Below, in pieces: positions 10,114-21,003 of a stretch of 64,000 nucleotides of DNA. The DNA comes from Hemerocallis citrina (taxonomy: Eukaryota > Streptophyta > Magnoliopsida > Asparagales > Asphodelaceae): assembly GCA_017893485.1 (NCBI GenBank), contig CM030360.1, positions 9,536,597-9,600,596 on the forward strand, written 5' to 3'. The stretch's first letter is position 1; each line of letters starts with the position of its first letter. A program made the position numbers and the translations under genes. The notes below the pieces were generated by a model. It was not told where the DNA came from and searched no databases. It worked only from the letters and a program-made list of their open reading frames with translations.

Positions 10114-10830
10114 GAGGAAGGAGCGACTCCTCATTTTTCGCGTAACTGCTCCTCGATTGGCGTGAAACTGCCACCTATGAAATCGTGCCACGTCACCTTG
10201 GAACGTGCGCCGCTGACGTCACCCACGTCACCTTGGAACCAGACGCAAGGGTCGGTCCGGATGAAGTGCGTCGGACCCAGACACCACAGCATCTGTCCCC
10301 GGAAGCAAGGAAAAATTTTAATTAAAAGTGTTAAGGCACCCGCCCTCGGCGAGTGCCCCGGACCCCAGGACTCGATCGGTTCCCCTCTCACCCGCGAGCA
10401 ACTCGGGGCTTACGACCTCGGAAGCCGAAACCCCGAACTGTTCGAGGGTGGTAGAAGATCCACCATCGCCTGGGACCCTGTCAGAGAGCAGATCAGCCCA
10501 CCTCCCATCTCTGACTCCTTCGGGCTGACCACCATCCGAAGCCGTCAGCCCGGAAGGAAGACAGAGATCGGAGAAGACCCATCCGATCGAGGCAACTTGC
10601 CCCCCGGGTCCGAACTCCATTGGTCCTCCCTCCCGCCGTGATCTCCCCTGACTCTGTCTACCACATCAGGGCCGTCAGAATCAGGAGAAGATCACGGCGC
10701 GAGAATAACCACCCGTCCGACCCTCTCAGGGTTAGAATTTTTCAAAGAAACAGGCGTCCGCCCAAGGCAGACACCTCTGGCGGTCGATCAACCACCATTG
10801 CTGTGATCAAAGCTACAGGGGGGAGCGGGG

Positions 10831-10838
10831 TATTTATA
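10831..10838 (-). promoter_or_regulatory. TATA box, minus strand (distal)
   Basis: TATAAATA on the minus strand in the context GGAGGCTATAAATACCCCGC, about 720 bp upstream of the proximal one and in a similar GC setting. It may be an alternative start for the antisense transcript or the relic of a duplicated promoter. Confidence 0.45.
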
Positions 10839-10985
10839 GCCTCCCCCCAAGGACCAGCCACGATGCTTGGGGAACTTAAGTGTCGCGCATTTATTAGAGG
10901 AGCCATTTAATGACCCCGGGAAGGTGGAACGCCGCACGAATCCCGGAGTGCCATTAATGCTCCACGAAGTCAGCCAGTGTCAGCT

Positions 10986-11240
10986 TAGCCTTCTCACGAA
11001 GACCCAACGGCTCGCCATCGCCCTTGCCGACCCGTAAAACCCTCGCCAGCTCGAGGTAGGGTCCGGCACCAGGGTAGCCTTCTCACGAAGGCCCAACGGC
11101 TCGCCATCGCCCTTGCCGACCCGTAAAACCCTCGCCAGCTCAAGGTAGGGTCCTGCACTAGGGTAGCCTTCTCACGAAGGCCCAACGGTTCGCCATCGCC
11201 CTTGCCGACCCGTAAAACCCTCGCCAGCTCGAGGTAGGGT
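10986..11240. repeat. 89-bp tandem array, first part
   Basis: About three head-to-tail copies of an 89-bp unit containing GCCTTCTCACGAAGGCCCAA, CGCCATCGCCCTTGCCGACC and CTCGCCAGCTCGAGGTAGGG. The array is interrupted by the solo LTR at 11246 and resumes at 13888. The GCCTTCTCACGAAGGC core is an inverted repeat within each unit. Because 89 is not a multiple of three, the minus-strand open frames it gives are not protein coding. Tandem arrays between pol and the 3' LTR are common in Tat elements. Confidence 0.9.
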
Positions 11241-11724
11241 CCCGCTGTAGAACCCCGTATTTTCAAATATTATTTTAATTATTTGAAAATGAATTTAAAT
11301 CTATTTTGGAGATTTAATTAATATTTTCTAAAAGATTTATCTTTTGTACACGTGCAAAACACGTGCAAATGACTTTTGAGATGTTTGAAAAATTAAGTTT
11401 TCTTTATGAAAAATCATTATTTAATATTTGGAATTTATTTATTATTTTTCCGGATTTTTCTGAAATTAATTGGATCTATTTGCAAATTTTGAGAAAAGAA
11501 TGACCTTTTGCAAAATTGACATTTTAGGGGTTGAAATGCAAAATGTATTTTCTGGACGTTTTGAAATGTACCAATGGAGATTAATGGGTATATTTTACTA
11601 TTAAATCCTAATTTAAATAATTTTTATTGAATTTCTAAGGATAAGGACTATACATGTAAAATTATGTTTTGAAAGGACTATTTTGCAAATGTATTCCTAA
11701 ACCCTAAAAACAAATTTTCCGGCC

Positions 11725-11732
11725 TATATAAG
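11725..11732 (+). promoter_or_regulatory. TATA box of the solo LTR
   Basis: TATATAAG in GGCCTATATAAGAGAG, 480 bp from the LTR start. The position matches the TATA boxes of the other long LTRs in this window (about 540-560 bp from the start). Confidence 0.7.
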
Positions 11733-12336
11733 AGAGTTTTCAGCCGTCATTCGCTGCACAACTCAGATCTTATTATATCTTTTATTGGTGATTGAAGAGG
11801 AAGATTGGGATCTAGCAAAAAGAAGGCTTTTCGTGGATCTTTGCAATTCAAAAGGTGAGTGATATGAACTGTGTTTGTTGATTGATTGTGTGTTGTTTTG
11901 TCTCGATATCTTCGTATCTTGTTTGTGATCAATGAAATGGTTGTTGTTTATATTATGCACATGAAATCTATGAATGTTTAGTGGATCTTGATGGACAAAT
12001 TCTTTATTGCTCGAAACATGTTTAAGACTTGAGTATGGTTATAACAATAAGGAGTTGGATAGTTGAATATCAAGATTTTGAGACTACGAATTAGATCTGG
12101 GTTATGAGTCGTAACAAAATTTAGTTTTGAGAAACCCTAATGAAAGAAGTTGGAATATAGAACATGATATCTGAGATTTGAGACATCTAATGATTGAATA
12201 CTGTACCCGTAAGGAAGAATTATTCGAGATTGTCATTTCACATGATTAAGGATTATTTTCATGAATAAGAACCTTTAGAAAAAACTCCAGTATCGATTAT
12301 TGTATACAGATCTAATTTGTGAAATCTGTAGGCCGA

Positions 12337-12640
12337 CAGTCGACTGGTCTACGATTCAGTCGACTGGTACGACTCTACTACTGTGCTTTTAGTCATTTGA
12401 GAATCGTTCGGGACAGTCGACTTGGATTGTGGTCAGTCGTCTGGTCTGCTGATACGGGACAGTCGACCATGACCTCTATAAGTCGACTGTAGTACTTGGA
12501 ATGTTTCTTGAGAATTATTGGAAATCGTCTCGGATAAGTCGACTGATGGCTCCTCGAGTCGACTTATAGCACTTATTTATATTCTTGGATATTGGCTCTC
12601 TGGGCAGTCAACTTATTACAGTATAAGTCGACTGGTACTG
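12337..12640. repeat. Cluster of GTCGAC palindromes
   Basis: About ten copies of CAGTCGACTGGT or close variants (AAGTCGACTGTAG, GAGTCGACTTATA, CAGTCAACTTATT) lie in 300 bp at irregular 18-60 bp spacing, with two more at about 13309 and 13331. The core is the palindrome AGTCGACT. Copies differ mostly at CpG sites. Confidence 0.75.
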
Positions 12641-12786
12641 ATGGGTTTTCCATAATCTTGAGATTTGTTAAGTGGAGAGATTTCTCCCTTGATCGTTTGA
12701 CGATGGATTAGTAAGTTTTGGTTCTGTTGAGATTTATTGAGATAGGCCTGAGGGGTCTTGGTTAGTTGTTGTTTTAAGTTATTTAG

Positions 12787-13185
12787 ATGTTCGCGTGTCG
12801 AGGGTCTACGGGCCTATTCACGGAGCATGAGGGGTGCATTTGCGTGTCGAGGGTCGGCAGACCTATTCACGGAATGTATCGGGGGTATCTGCACGTCGAG
12901 GGTCTTGAAGGCCTATTCGTGGGGTACATAATATTTAGGTGTTCGCGTGTCGAGGGTCTACGGGCCTATTCACGGAGCATGCAGGGTGCATTTGCGTGTC
13001 GAGGATCGGCAGACCTATTCACAGAATGTGTCGGGTGTATTCGCACGTCGAGGGTCTTGAAGGCCTATTCGTGGAATACACAGCAGGGAGATGATTCTCC
13101 GGTTGTTGTTGTTGTTGTTGTTGTTGTTGTTCTTGAGCTATCTTACTTGATGCTTGCGCGTCGAGGGCGGTGACGCCTATTCGCG
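12787..13185 (+). repeat. Higher-order repeat: three ~53-bp subunits repeated twice
   Basis: Subunits share CGTGTCGAGGGTC ... CCTATTCACGG. Types A (CTACGGGCC), B (GGCAGACC) and C (TTGAAGGCC) occur in the order A-B-C at 12790-12935 and again A-B-C at 12950-13080. A seventh, divergent unit lies near 13157 after a (GTT)n run. The block was therefore amplified as a trimer. Confidence 0.8.
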
Positions 13186-13887
13186 GAGTATTCGGAATCT
13201 TGTTGCCCATCACAGTAGTGGGATTAGTTGCACATGGAGTTGTGTCTTCTTAACTGGTTTTGTGCATGTGCTCACTGTTAGTGACTGATAAATGAGTATT
13301 TGGCAGAATCAGTCGACTGGTACATTAAAGGAGTCGACTGTACAGTACGGTTGAGCTGTACTTGTTGTGAGTGATTGATTGATGGATATCTGATCGGTGG
13401 TATTGTTTCTCAACTTGGTTTTATGCTTATCATTTCTTATTTCACAGTACATGTTTAGTTTATGTATCTTTGTTCAGTACATGTTGCTTAAGAAATCATG
13501 TTTACTGTTTATTTATGTTTGTTGTGTATATCACTCACACAATTTATGGCTGACCCCTTTAGTTTGGGGGTTAGGGTTCAACTCTAGCCTCATATGATGC
13601 AGGTTGTTGCTTAGAGTTTGGAGGCTTGGATGCTTGGGTTAGCTTTAGAGATTATGAGTGATATAATAGAGCCTTGTGTAATTTTGTAAAGAAGAGGGTT
13701 GTAAAAGAATGTTTTAATTCAAGGTGTTTTTTTTGTATTTCCGCTGCATTTGAAAAAGATTATTGTAATAAGAGTTTGGAATAAAATGATGTGTTTTTGG
13801 TCTATGTGTATTGTTACATTGAAGTGGATCGCTGGAAATGTGCCACGTATTTTCTAAGTTCTTATATTAGAAATTCGGGGCGCTACA

Positions 13888-14900
13888 CCCGCACCAGGGT
13901 AGCCTTCTCACGAAGGCCCAACGGTTCGCCATCGCCCTTGCCGACCCATAAAACCCTCGCCTGCTCGTGGTAGAGTCCCGCACCAGGGTAGCCTTCTCAC
14001 GAAGGCCCAACGGTTCGCCATCGTCCTTGCTGACCCGTAAAACCCTCGCTAGCTCGAGGTAGGGTCCCGCACCAGGGTAGCCTTCTCACGAAGGCCCAAC
14101 GGCTCGCCATCGCCCTTACCGACCCGTAAAACCCTCGCCAGCTCGAGGTAGGGTCCCGCACCAGGGGAGCCTTCTCACGAAGGCCCAACGGTTCACCATC
14201 GCCCTTGCCGACCCGTAAAACCCTCGCTAGCTCGAGGTAGGGTCCCGCACCAGGGTAGCCTTCTCACGAAGACCCAACGGCTTGCCATCGCCCTTGCTGA
14301 CCCGTAAAACCCTCGCCAGCTCGAGGTAGGGTCCCGCACTAGGGTAGCCTTCTCACGAAGGCCCAACGGCTCGCCATCGCCCTTGCCAACCCGTAAAACC
14401 CTTGCCAGCTCGAGGTAGGGTCCTGCACCAGGGTAGCCTTCTCACGAAGGCCCAACGGTTCGCCATCGCCCTTGCCGACCCGTAAAATCATTGCCTGCTC
14501 GAGGTAGAGTCCCGCACCAGGGTAGCCTTCTCACGAAGGCCGAATGGTTCGCCATCGCCCTTGCCGACCCGTAAAACCCTCGCCAGCTCGAGGTAGAGTC
14601 CCGCACCAGGGTAGCCTTCTCACGAAGGCCCAACGGTTCGCCATCGCCCTTGCCGACCCGTAAAACCCTCGCCAGCTCAAGATAGGGTCCCGCACCAGGG
14701 TAGCCTTCTCACGAAGGCCCAACGGTTCGCCATCGCCCTTGCCGACCCGTAAAACCCTCGCCAGCTCGAGGTAGGGTCTCGCACCAGGGTAGCCTTCTCA
14801 CGAAGGCCCAACGGTTCGCCATCGCCCTTGCCGACCCGTGAAACCCTCGCCAGCTCGGGGTAGGGTCTCGCATCAGGGTAGCCTTCTCGAAGGCCCAACA
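13888..14900. repeat. 89-bp tandem array, second part
   Basis: About eleven further copies of the same 89-bp unit; GCCTTCTCACGAAGG recurs near 13902, 13991, 14080, 14169 and onward at 89-bp steps. Copies differ by scattered substitutions, and the last is short. Together with 10986-11240 the array had about fourteen units before it was split. Confidence 0.93.
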
Positions 14901-14943
14901 CGATCCGAAACTACTCCTCCACGGCCAACTCTCGCATCCCCAC

Positions 14944-14959
14944 AGGAGTGGGGGGCTTA
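14944..14959 (+). other. Polypurine tract of the Tat element
   Basis: AGGAGTGGGGGG followed by CTTA directly before the 3' LTR start at 14960. This is the expected plus-strand priming site. Confidence 0.7.
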
Positions 14960-15677
14960 TGAGGTAGGATAAAAATGGCCTGGGGCCCAGAATGGCTCTC
15001 GCTCCAAGTCAAGCCGGCTCGGCCCCGGACCACCACAGGCTCGGTGCCGAGCCGTAAGTTCACCACCACGAAACCCCCCCCCCCCCGTTCCGACGGCCCG
15101 TCACGACCCTCGGCGGTCCCACGAGCCTTCCACTCAGCCGGGTAAGGAAGGGGGATGACCTGGCGCAACCTAGGCCCTCTAATCCTCCCAGAAACACAGG
15201 GCCCCTACGAGCTGCCATGTCAGCCCCAAAGCCACTTGGGGCCCTTGCCATGTCAGCCCTAAACCGCTCCGGGCACTGCCATGTGTGCCCTAAACCACCT
15301 GGGCCTCTTGCCACGTCAGGCCCACGGGCTTTCGGGTCCAGACCCGGCCCCCAAGCGGATCCAAACCCTGTTGGGTTATCTATAAATACCAGACCCTCAC
15401 CCACCTTCCAAGGTAATCAATCTTTCTTCCACAAAACCCTAGTTACTGCTACTCTCTCACAGAGACTAACTAGATCGTCGGAGGGTCTGCCACCGGGATA
15501 AACCCCGGTGTTTCTAGACCGTCTGCAGGTACACGAGGCGAGGCATCCCGAGCCGCTCCTCCAGTGCCGAGGCGAGCCTACAGCTCACCGTCCGCTACCG
15601 AATCCTTCCCCTCTTACAAATTGAGTCCGAACTCACACCTGGTACATCCACACTCTATTCAAAAACAAACCGCTTCA
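14960..15677 (+). repeat. 3' LTR of the Tat element
   Basis: 718 bp, starting TGAGGTAGG and ending AACCGCTTCA, followed by the duplication ACTGT at 15678-15682. TATA box at 15381-15388. Compared with the 5' LTR it has a longer C run near 15074-15085, lacks about 14 bp, and has a small number of substitutions. Confidence 0.95.
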
Positions 15678-15682
15678 ACTGT

Positions 15683-16083
15683 ATTTATTAAAAGAATTCA
15701 CATAACTGTTTTCTCCCACACATAAATAAGCAGCAACACTAAGCAATGGAGAAGAGGACCGCAACATGCCACTGAAAAGATTACTGAGACAAAAAGGTGG
15801 GCTGTCAAGGACGTAGAGGAGTTAGGATGGGCAGTTTTTCAGATCTAGTATAAATCGTACATGGACGATATTTTGAGTCAGCGGCTCTCCTTCCTTCACA
15901 TTTTCCTCCAATAAAAACTTTAAAAAAATCAGTATCCTATTTCTTCCCATTGTAATGCAATGAAAACTTGATGTAATTCAAAATAAAAATCTCCTATACT
16001 AAGTTTGTATCCTGCACAAGTCTAAAGATCTTGACTAAGTATTAACTAAAGAAGAAATTAGTATTCCATCCACTACTAATAGT
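15683..16083. other. Unassigned spacer
   Basis: AT-rich sequence with no open frame of interest, no repeat and no recognisable element. By position it is the far side of the Tat insertion site (ACTGT). I see nothing else in it. Confidence 0.4.
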
Positions 16084-16967
16084 TAGGAGTGACAATGGTT
16101 AAGGTACACCCATTTATCCTTACCCAGTTATTCTAACGGGTAAGGGTATATGAGTAAAACATTGATTTTGTAGTCGTTTAAAAGATATGGTAGGGTAAAT
16201 TAGCAGTATGGGATGTATGTATCCGTTTATATAAGTTATAAAGTCATATATACAGATGCATACACAATGTACACGTAAGAAAAAATATATATCTTCATGA
16301 GAGTTTAATCATTTATTAATATAAGAAGAGAGGATATAGTTCATAAGAATTGTACTAATCTATATTTTGCTATGCATAGTTGTGAGTAGGGCTGCAATCG
16401 AGCCGAGCCGAGCCGAATACCTTCAGGCTCGAGCTCGGCTCGTTTACGAAACGAGCTTATTTTTGAGCTCGAGCTCGGCTCGAGCTCAGTTCGAGCCGAG
16501 CTTTGACCGTATTCGAGCCGAATAGCTCGCGAGCTTAGCCTAAAAAAAAAAAAAACTGAAGCTCGAGTTCGGCTCGTTTACAAACGAGCTCGGTTTTGGA
16601 GCTCGAGCTCGGCTCGAGCTCGATTCGAGCCGAGCTTTGACCGAGCTTTGACCGAGCTCGAGCCGAATAGCTCGCGAATAGCTCGATTCGTTTGCAGCCC
16701 TAGTTGTGAGCACGTTAAAAGTCTGTAACATTAAACTATTGAAAATTGAAACACAAACGAACAAATAAACTTTTTTTCCAATATTTTATTCTAATAAAAT
16801 AATTTCAGCAGAAAATAATTTAACATTTTTCACTGTTTTTCAGTTAGGGTACGGTATGGGTAAATTTGTAAAATAACTGTTAAGATAGGATAGAGTAAGG
16901 GTAGAGAATTGTAGGATAAGAGGAAATCCCATATCCACCTCTTGCACTAGGCCGTTGCCACCCCCTA
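16084..16967. mobile_element. Non-autonomous hAT element (TAGGGGTGGCAAYGG type)
   Basis: Terminal inverted repeats TAGGAGTGACAATGG (left) and, inverted, TAGGGGGTGGCAACGG (right), flanked by a near-perfect 8-bp duplication CTAATAGT (16076-16083) / TTAATAGT (16968-16975). Eight-base duplications and AGGGGTGGCA termini are hAT traits. Inside are GGGTAAGGGTA-type stretches but no coding sequence. It carries another hAT element at 16387-16702. Confidence 0.7.
16387..16702. mobile_element. Nested hAT MITE rich in GAGCTCGAGCTCGG
   Basis: 316 bp with termini TAGGGCTGCAATCGAGCC and, inverted, TAGGGCTGCAAACGAATCGA, flanked by a perfect 8-bp duplication GTTGTGAG (16379-16386, 16703-16710). The interior is a dense series of GAGCTCGAGCTCGGCTCGAG and GCCGAGCTTTGACCG motifs, arranged as two similar halves. 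It has no coding capacity. The family seems widespread in plants from general knowledge. Confidence 0.85.
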
Positions 16968-16982
16968 TTAATAGTTTCACAT

Positions 16983-19900
16983 AGGGTGGTATTCGGGCCG
17001 GGCGGGCCGGGACCGCCCAGGCTTTACCCGGTCCCGGGTCAACAATGGTCGGGCTCTCCCAATATTCGGGCCGGGTCGGGGCGGGCCTCTTTGTGAAAAT
17101 CTTGGCCCGGACCTGGTCCCCGGCCCCTATGGTGGGGTCCAGGCCGGGCCGGGCCGGTTCGTGGGCCGAGGTGGACTGGTTCGCGGGCCGGACCGGTTTA
17201 ATTAATGTATTTTTTTTAGAAAGATGAAAGTTCAAGTATTAAATGTTAATTTCAATATTTCATAACAATTGCAAAGTACTAATAAATAAAAGAAATTAAA
17301 ATTAAATTTTAATTGATTTGATAAATTACATGATGTTAAATAAAATCAAGTTCATGAATACAATTTCATACAAATTAGATAAAATTACAAAACAAGGGAA
17401 TTATTTAAATTTAGAGATCGAGATAACCTCTATTTAGATTGAAGAGAAGGCATTGGACTATTGTTGTGCACTTCTACTTAACCTAAATATAGAATCTCAT
17501 CCCCCTAAATTTTTCTAATTGTTTACAATACATTATACAAATTAAATTTTACTATTTCATCACTCGTCGCTACTTATTGATCCGTTTTGTGATTCTTGTA
17601 AGTCTTGAGTCATCTCTTCCGCTTTCATCCAATTTTCGGCGCATACCAACATCTCCAAATTCTTTGCCGTCAAGCGATTTCTATTCGGGCTCATAATCCT
17701 GCCACCAAGAAAAAAAGCACTTTCCGATGCAACAGTTGACACTGGTACCGTTAGCAAATTTTTAGCCATGCGAGAAAGAATACGAAAAATATATTCATTA
17801 GTTTTCTAAAAAGAAAACATATCTACTACATCATCAATGGGAGGTCGTGCAATATACCAATTCAACTCATTTGGTGAATTGGTTCTTAGTTTTTTTTTGT
17901 TTTTAAGAAATTTAAAACACTACTAGTGGCAAACTCTTTTCCTTTGATAATATAGAAGAAGAAGAAGAACTAACATTTTGTGTTTGTATAGTGTTAGATG
18001 AATAAATTCTATCGTAATTATCACATAAACTATTCAAAATATTTTCAAATTTTGTAATGAAAACAACATGGTCAAAATCATTTATTTCTTCGTGTGGAGC
18101 ATAAGTACAAAAAAATCTCAATTAGATTTTTGGTGCCATCTAACTTAATCATCGGATTCATTACACTAGCTACACAATATATCATAGGAAGGGGATGAAA
18201 ATATTTTAAAATTTTAATATGAGCGGCATAAACCATTTCTCCAATAAAAGCGCCATTTATCAAATCTTTAAATTTTGTCATCATAGTGACAATTGCAAGT
18301 AAAATACCACTAGATGTAGATGTATATGTTTTTGAAAATTGTAAAGTAGCATCATTAAAAAGTTCTAAAAATTTGTACAAACTATAGACAAAAAACCAAA
18401 AATCATCATAACATACAATCTTGCATACCTATTGCAATACAAAATTCTCTAAGATTAAAACGATAGTGAAGAACAACACTTAATAAACAAAAAGTTGAAT
18501 TCCAACGATGTCTAACATCTTTAGGAAAATATTTAAATACAATTCTCCTAAGTTGACACCAATCATGAAAAACTTGATATATTGGACCACTCAACGTAAT
18601 AAAATGAACACAATTTTTCATTGGCTCAATTTTATCGTGTCCATATTTAAGTGCATCTTGTATACAAAGATTTAAAATATGGCAAGCACACCTAATATTA
18701 AAAATTTTTGGTACTAAAAGATTAAGTGTAATTAGCAAACTAGTAATTGCCTTAGTATTATTAGAGGCATTACCAAAACCAATAGCAAAAACTTTATCAA
18801 AAATACCAAAATTGTTACATGCTTCCATGGTATATGTGGCAATTATCTCACCCTTATGTGGGTACTTAACAAATCCAAATGAAATTATCCTATTTTGAAG
18901 TATCCAATCGGAATCTATCCAATGACATGTTACACACATGATTGGAATTCCGTTCACTCCTACCCAACCATCTGATGTCAAAGAAATTCTAGTGTTTAGT
19001 GACGTAAATGTTGCTACTAAAAAATCCTTAGTCTCGTTGTAAACTTATTTACAATCACCCTTATTACATTCCTAAGAATTTTTTTATAATGGAGGTTTAA
19101 TGCGGTTTGTGCAAAGGTCTCTACATTCCTACTTTCACCAAATGAATAAGGTAATTCATCTCTAATTACTAACTTAGTCATTTCTCTACGAACGAAATCG
19201 TGATTGTAGCTATGATATCTATTTGGCCGGTCTTGGGGTGTATTTTTTGCTGTGTGAGGGTGTCTTTAGAAATATCGGGTTGACATTTACTTAAGTATCG
19301 TTGAAGTGTACCCGTTCCCGATCCTAGTTTAAACTTATACGGTGTTTGACACTTCCTACAAATTTTTAATCCTACATTCTTATCATTTTGTGAAGGGACA
19401 AAGTGAAAAAATTTGTGCACTTCGGATTTGATCCATCTTGTTTTACGGGATTAAGATAGGCCTTGTTCCAATGGTTGTGGTTCTATGTCTTCTACTTCTA
19501 CTTCTACTTGTTCCGTGTGTGTTTCATGAATATCGTGAATAGTATCATAATTTTAAAGTTTATCTTCACTATCTACATATGGAAGAGGAATGGTAGGAAT
19601 GCGACGACTGCTAGTGGACTCTTGGCTACTATGTCTGCCACGTGATCTGTTATATGCCATATAAACTAGTGTATGTTATGAAAATTATTCTACAAAGCTT
19701 ATAAAAGAACAACTATAAAATTGTTATTCTAGTGTATGTTTACCAATTTACCAAAAAAAATCTAAAAAGAAGAAGAAGAAGAACAAGAAAACCCAATCTA
19801 ATTATGAGAAATAAATGATAACAAAAAAAATTAGAATTCTAAAAATTATAAAAAAACGAAAAATATCGTATGAGCGTAGAATGTTTGTTGAAGAATGAAG

Positions 19901-20331
19901 GTAGAGATAGTTGAGAAAATGTATATATAAAAATACTAAAAATTAGAATGTTTGTTGAAATGAGGTTGCATATAGAAAATGTAAATTTTCAATTTTCCAA
20001 AATACCCCCAAAAACTAGCTAGTATAAATCCGTTGGGAGGTATTTTGGTAATTTTACAAATCCTAATTATTTAATAAAAATTTTGGAAGAAAAAAATTTC
20101 GCAACGGTAACAGCAACGGCCGGCCTGCGGGCCAGCCCGGACTGGTTCAACCCGGTCCCGGGCTGGTGCGGGCCGGGGCTCTGGCGGTACGGATTATTAC
20201 CGAACTTTTTTCGTCTTTTTCCGAACAGAACCGGACCGCACTGTAGCTTCGATCTGGCCCCGGCTAAGCCCCGTTTTGGGCGGGCTGGGCCGGGCTGGTC
20301 CTGGGCCAGCCTGGCATGAATGCCACCCCTC
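16983..20331 (-). mobile_element. hAT DNA transposon, formerly autonomous
   Basis: 3.35 kb bounded by a perfect 8-bp duplication TTTCACAT (16975-16982, 20332-20339). The termini AGGGTGGTATTC and, inverted, GAGGGGTGGCATTC are hAT-like. Subterminal regions on both sides are packed with CCGGGCCGGG/GGGCCGG motifs in inverted orientation, as expected for transposase-binding regions. A minus-strand transposase pseudogene lies inside. Its left duplication shares one base (16975) with that of the neighbouring hAT element, so the two abut. Confidence 0.9.
17560..19660 (-). pseudogene. hAT transposase (BED finger, RNase-H-like core, dimerisation domain), broken
   Basis: The minus-strand ATG at 19660 begins MAYNRSRGRHSSQES; TAA stops after SEDKL and again further on. 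A BED-type zinc finger follows (ICRKCQTPYKFKLGSGTGT, 19420-19300, with C-x2-C). The catalytic region is seen as MTSDGWVGVNG...VTCHWID (about 18981-18900) and NIRCACHILNLCIQDALK (about 18690). At the C-terminus LLTVPVSTVASESAFFLGGR and MSPNRNRLTAKNLEMLVCAE (17769-17570) are the hAT dimerisation domain. Several stops and frameshifts separate these blocks, so no product is possible. The family is close to plant Ac/Tag/RICESLEEPER-type transposases. Confidence 0.9.
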
Positions 20332-20339
20332 TTTCACAT

Positions 20340-21003
20340 GATCATTAACTCTTCAAACCAAACATCCAATAACAGAATTAAGTATAAATTGTTCTCTTAA
20401 GAAATTGGTTGCATGCACTTTTATCTTTTCAAAATTACAGACATGTGAAAGCCTATTAGAGCATCCATAGTCGTGCAAGTTAAAAAATAGAAAAATATAT
20501 AAATAAAAATAGCAATTCGTCATTTCGTTGCAGTCATGAAATGCTAAAAATAGCAAAGTGGAGGAAAAATTAAAATGGACGAAACTTGAAGTTTCGGTTG
20601 AACAAAAAAAAATTAAAAAAATATTTATTTATTGAGCAGACGAAAGGATTTTTGGAAAAAAACAAAGTCTCCGTAACATTTGCATGCTAACTCATGATTA
20701 ATTAGCCTAAACTTGATTATTAATCTACTAACTCATGATTAATTCACTAAACTTGATGATTAAGTAGCATAATTAGGTAAGTAAGTTTAATTAATCCACT
20801 AAACTGGACTTTTTTTTTAAATTCAAAAAGGTCCTCGGAAAGTTTCGTCTGATGGATTAAAAATAATAAAAAATATTTCGGACCAAATTTGAAGTTTCAT
20901 CCTGTATAATATGCATTTAGCTATTTTCTCTCTCATATATAGCAGTCTACTGTAGTGATTATGAAAAATTATGCATATATACCTGTTGACTGCAACGCTA
21001 AAA
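20340..21003. other. Unassigned AT-rich spacer
   Basis: No coding sequence or clear element. It contains short direct repeats around CTAAACTTGATTATTAAT / CTCATGATTAATT (20695-20800) and AAACTTGAAGTTTCG-like sequence near 20581 with an echo near 20890. Confidence 0.35.

Larger units (their letters stand above)
9960..10985 (-). promoter_or_regulatory. Upstream region of the antisense gene
   Basis: There is no convincing coding sequence on either strand. It separates the ATG of the minus-strand gene from the tandem array. It holds two minus-strand TATA boxes (10106-10113 and 10831-10838), each set in G/C-rich flanks, and several CACGTCA/TGACGTCA-type ACGT cores (10190-10230). This is what a dedicated promoter region for the antisense gene would look like. 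Its activity is inferred. Confidence 0.5.
11246..13887 (+). mobile_element. Solo LTR (2.6 kb) of a Gypsy-type element, inside the 89-bp array
   Basis: Begins TGTAGAACCCCGTATTTTC and ends ATTCGGGGCGCTACA, with a perfect 5-bp duplication CCCGC at 11241-11245 and 13888-13892. There are no primer site, gag or pol, so it is a solo LTR left by LTR-LTR recombination. The ends TGTAG..CCCCG / CGGGGCG..TACA match the pattern of the long LTRs at 54818 and 58553. A TATATAAG box lies at 11725-11732. Internal satellites occupy 12337-13345. Family placement (chromovirus-like) is inferred from the ends, the length and the related elements. Confidence 0.88.
421..15677 (+). mobile_element. Ty3/Gypsy Tat-lineage LTR retrotransposon, near full length
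   Basis: A 15.3-kb element bounded by direct LTRs (TG...CA) and the duplication ACTGT. The order is LTR, primer site, gag, PR-RT-RNaseH-aRNaseH-INT, minus-strand gene(s), tandem array, polypurine tract, LTR. A second RNase H after the first and a DNG-type protease motif are hallmarks of the Tat lineage (Ogre, Retand, Grande and relatives). Antisense genes between pol and the 3' LTR are known from some of these. The coding parts carry frameshifts and stops, so this copy is not autonomous. About 2.64 kb of its length is a later solo-LTR insertion at 11246-13887. The two LTRs look only a few percent different by eye, so the insertion is fairly young. Confidence 0.93.

Noticed and set aside
10986..14900. 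CRISPR-like regular repeats
   Set aside because: Units are 89 bp and nearly identical along their whole length, with no unique spacers, in a plant retrotransposon. The same applies to the 70-bp array at 47520.
10994..14901. Minus-strand frames repeating WRGFYGSARAMANRW
   Set aside because: The 89-bp unit is not a multiple of three, so each frame only passes through the tandem DNA repeat; no start or conserved reading frame.
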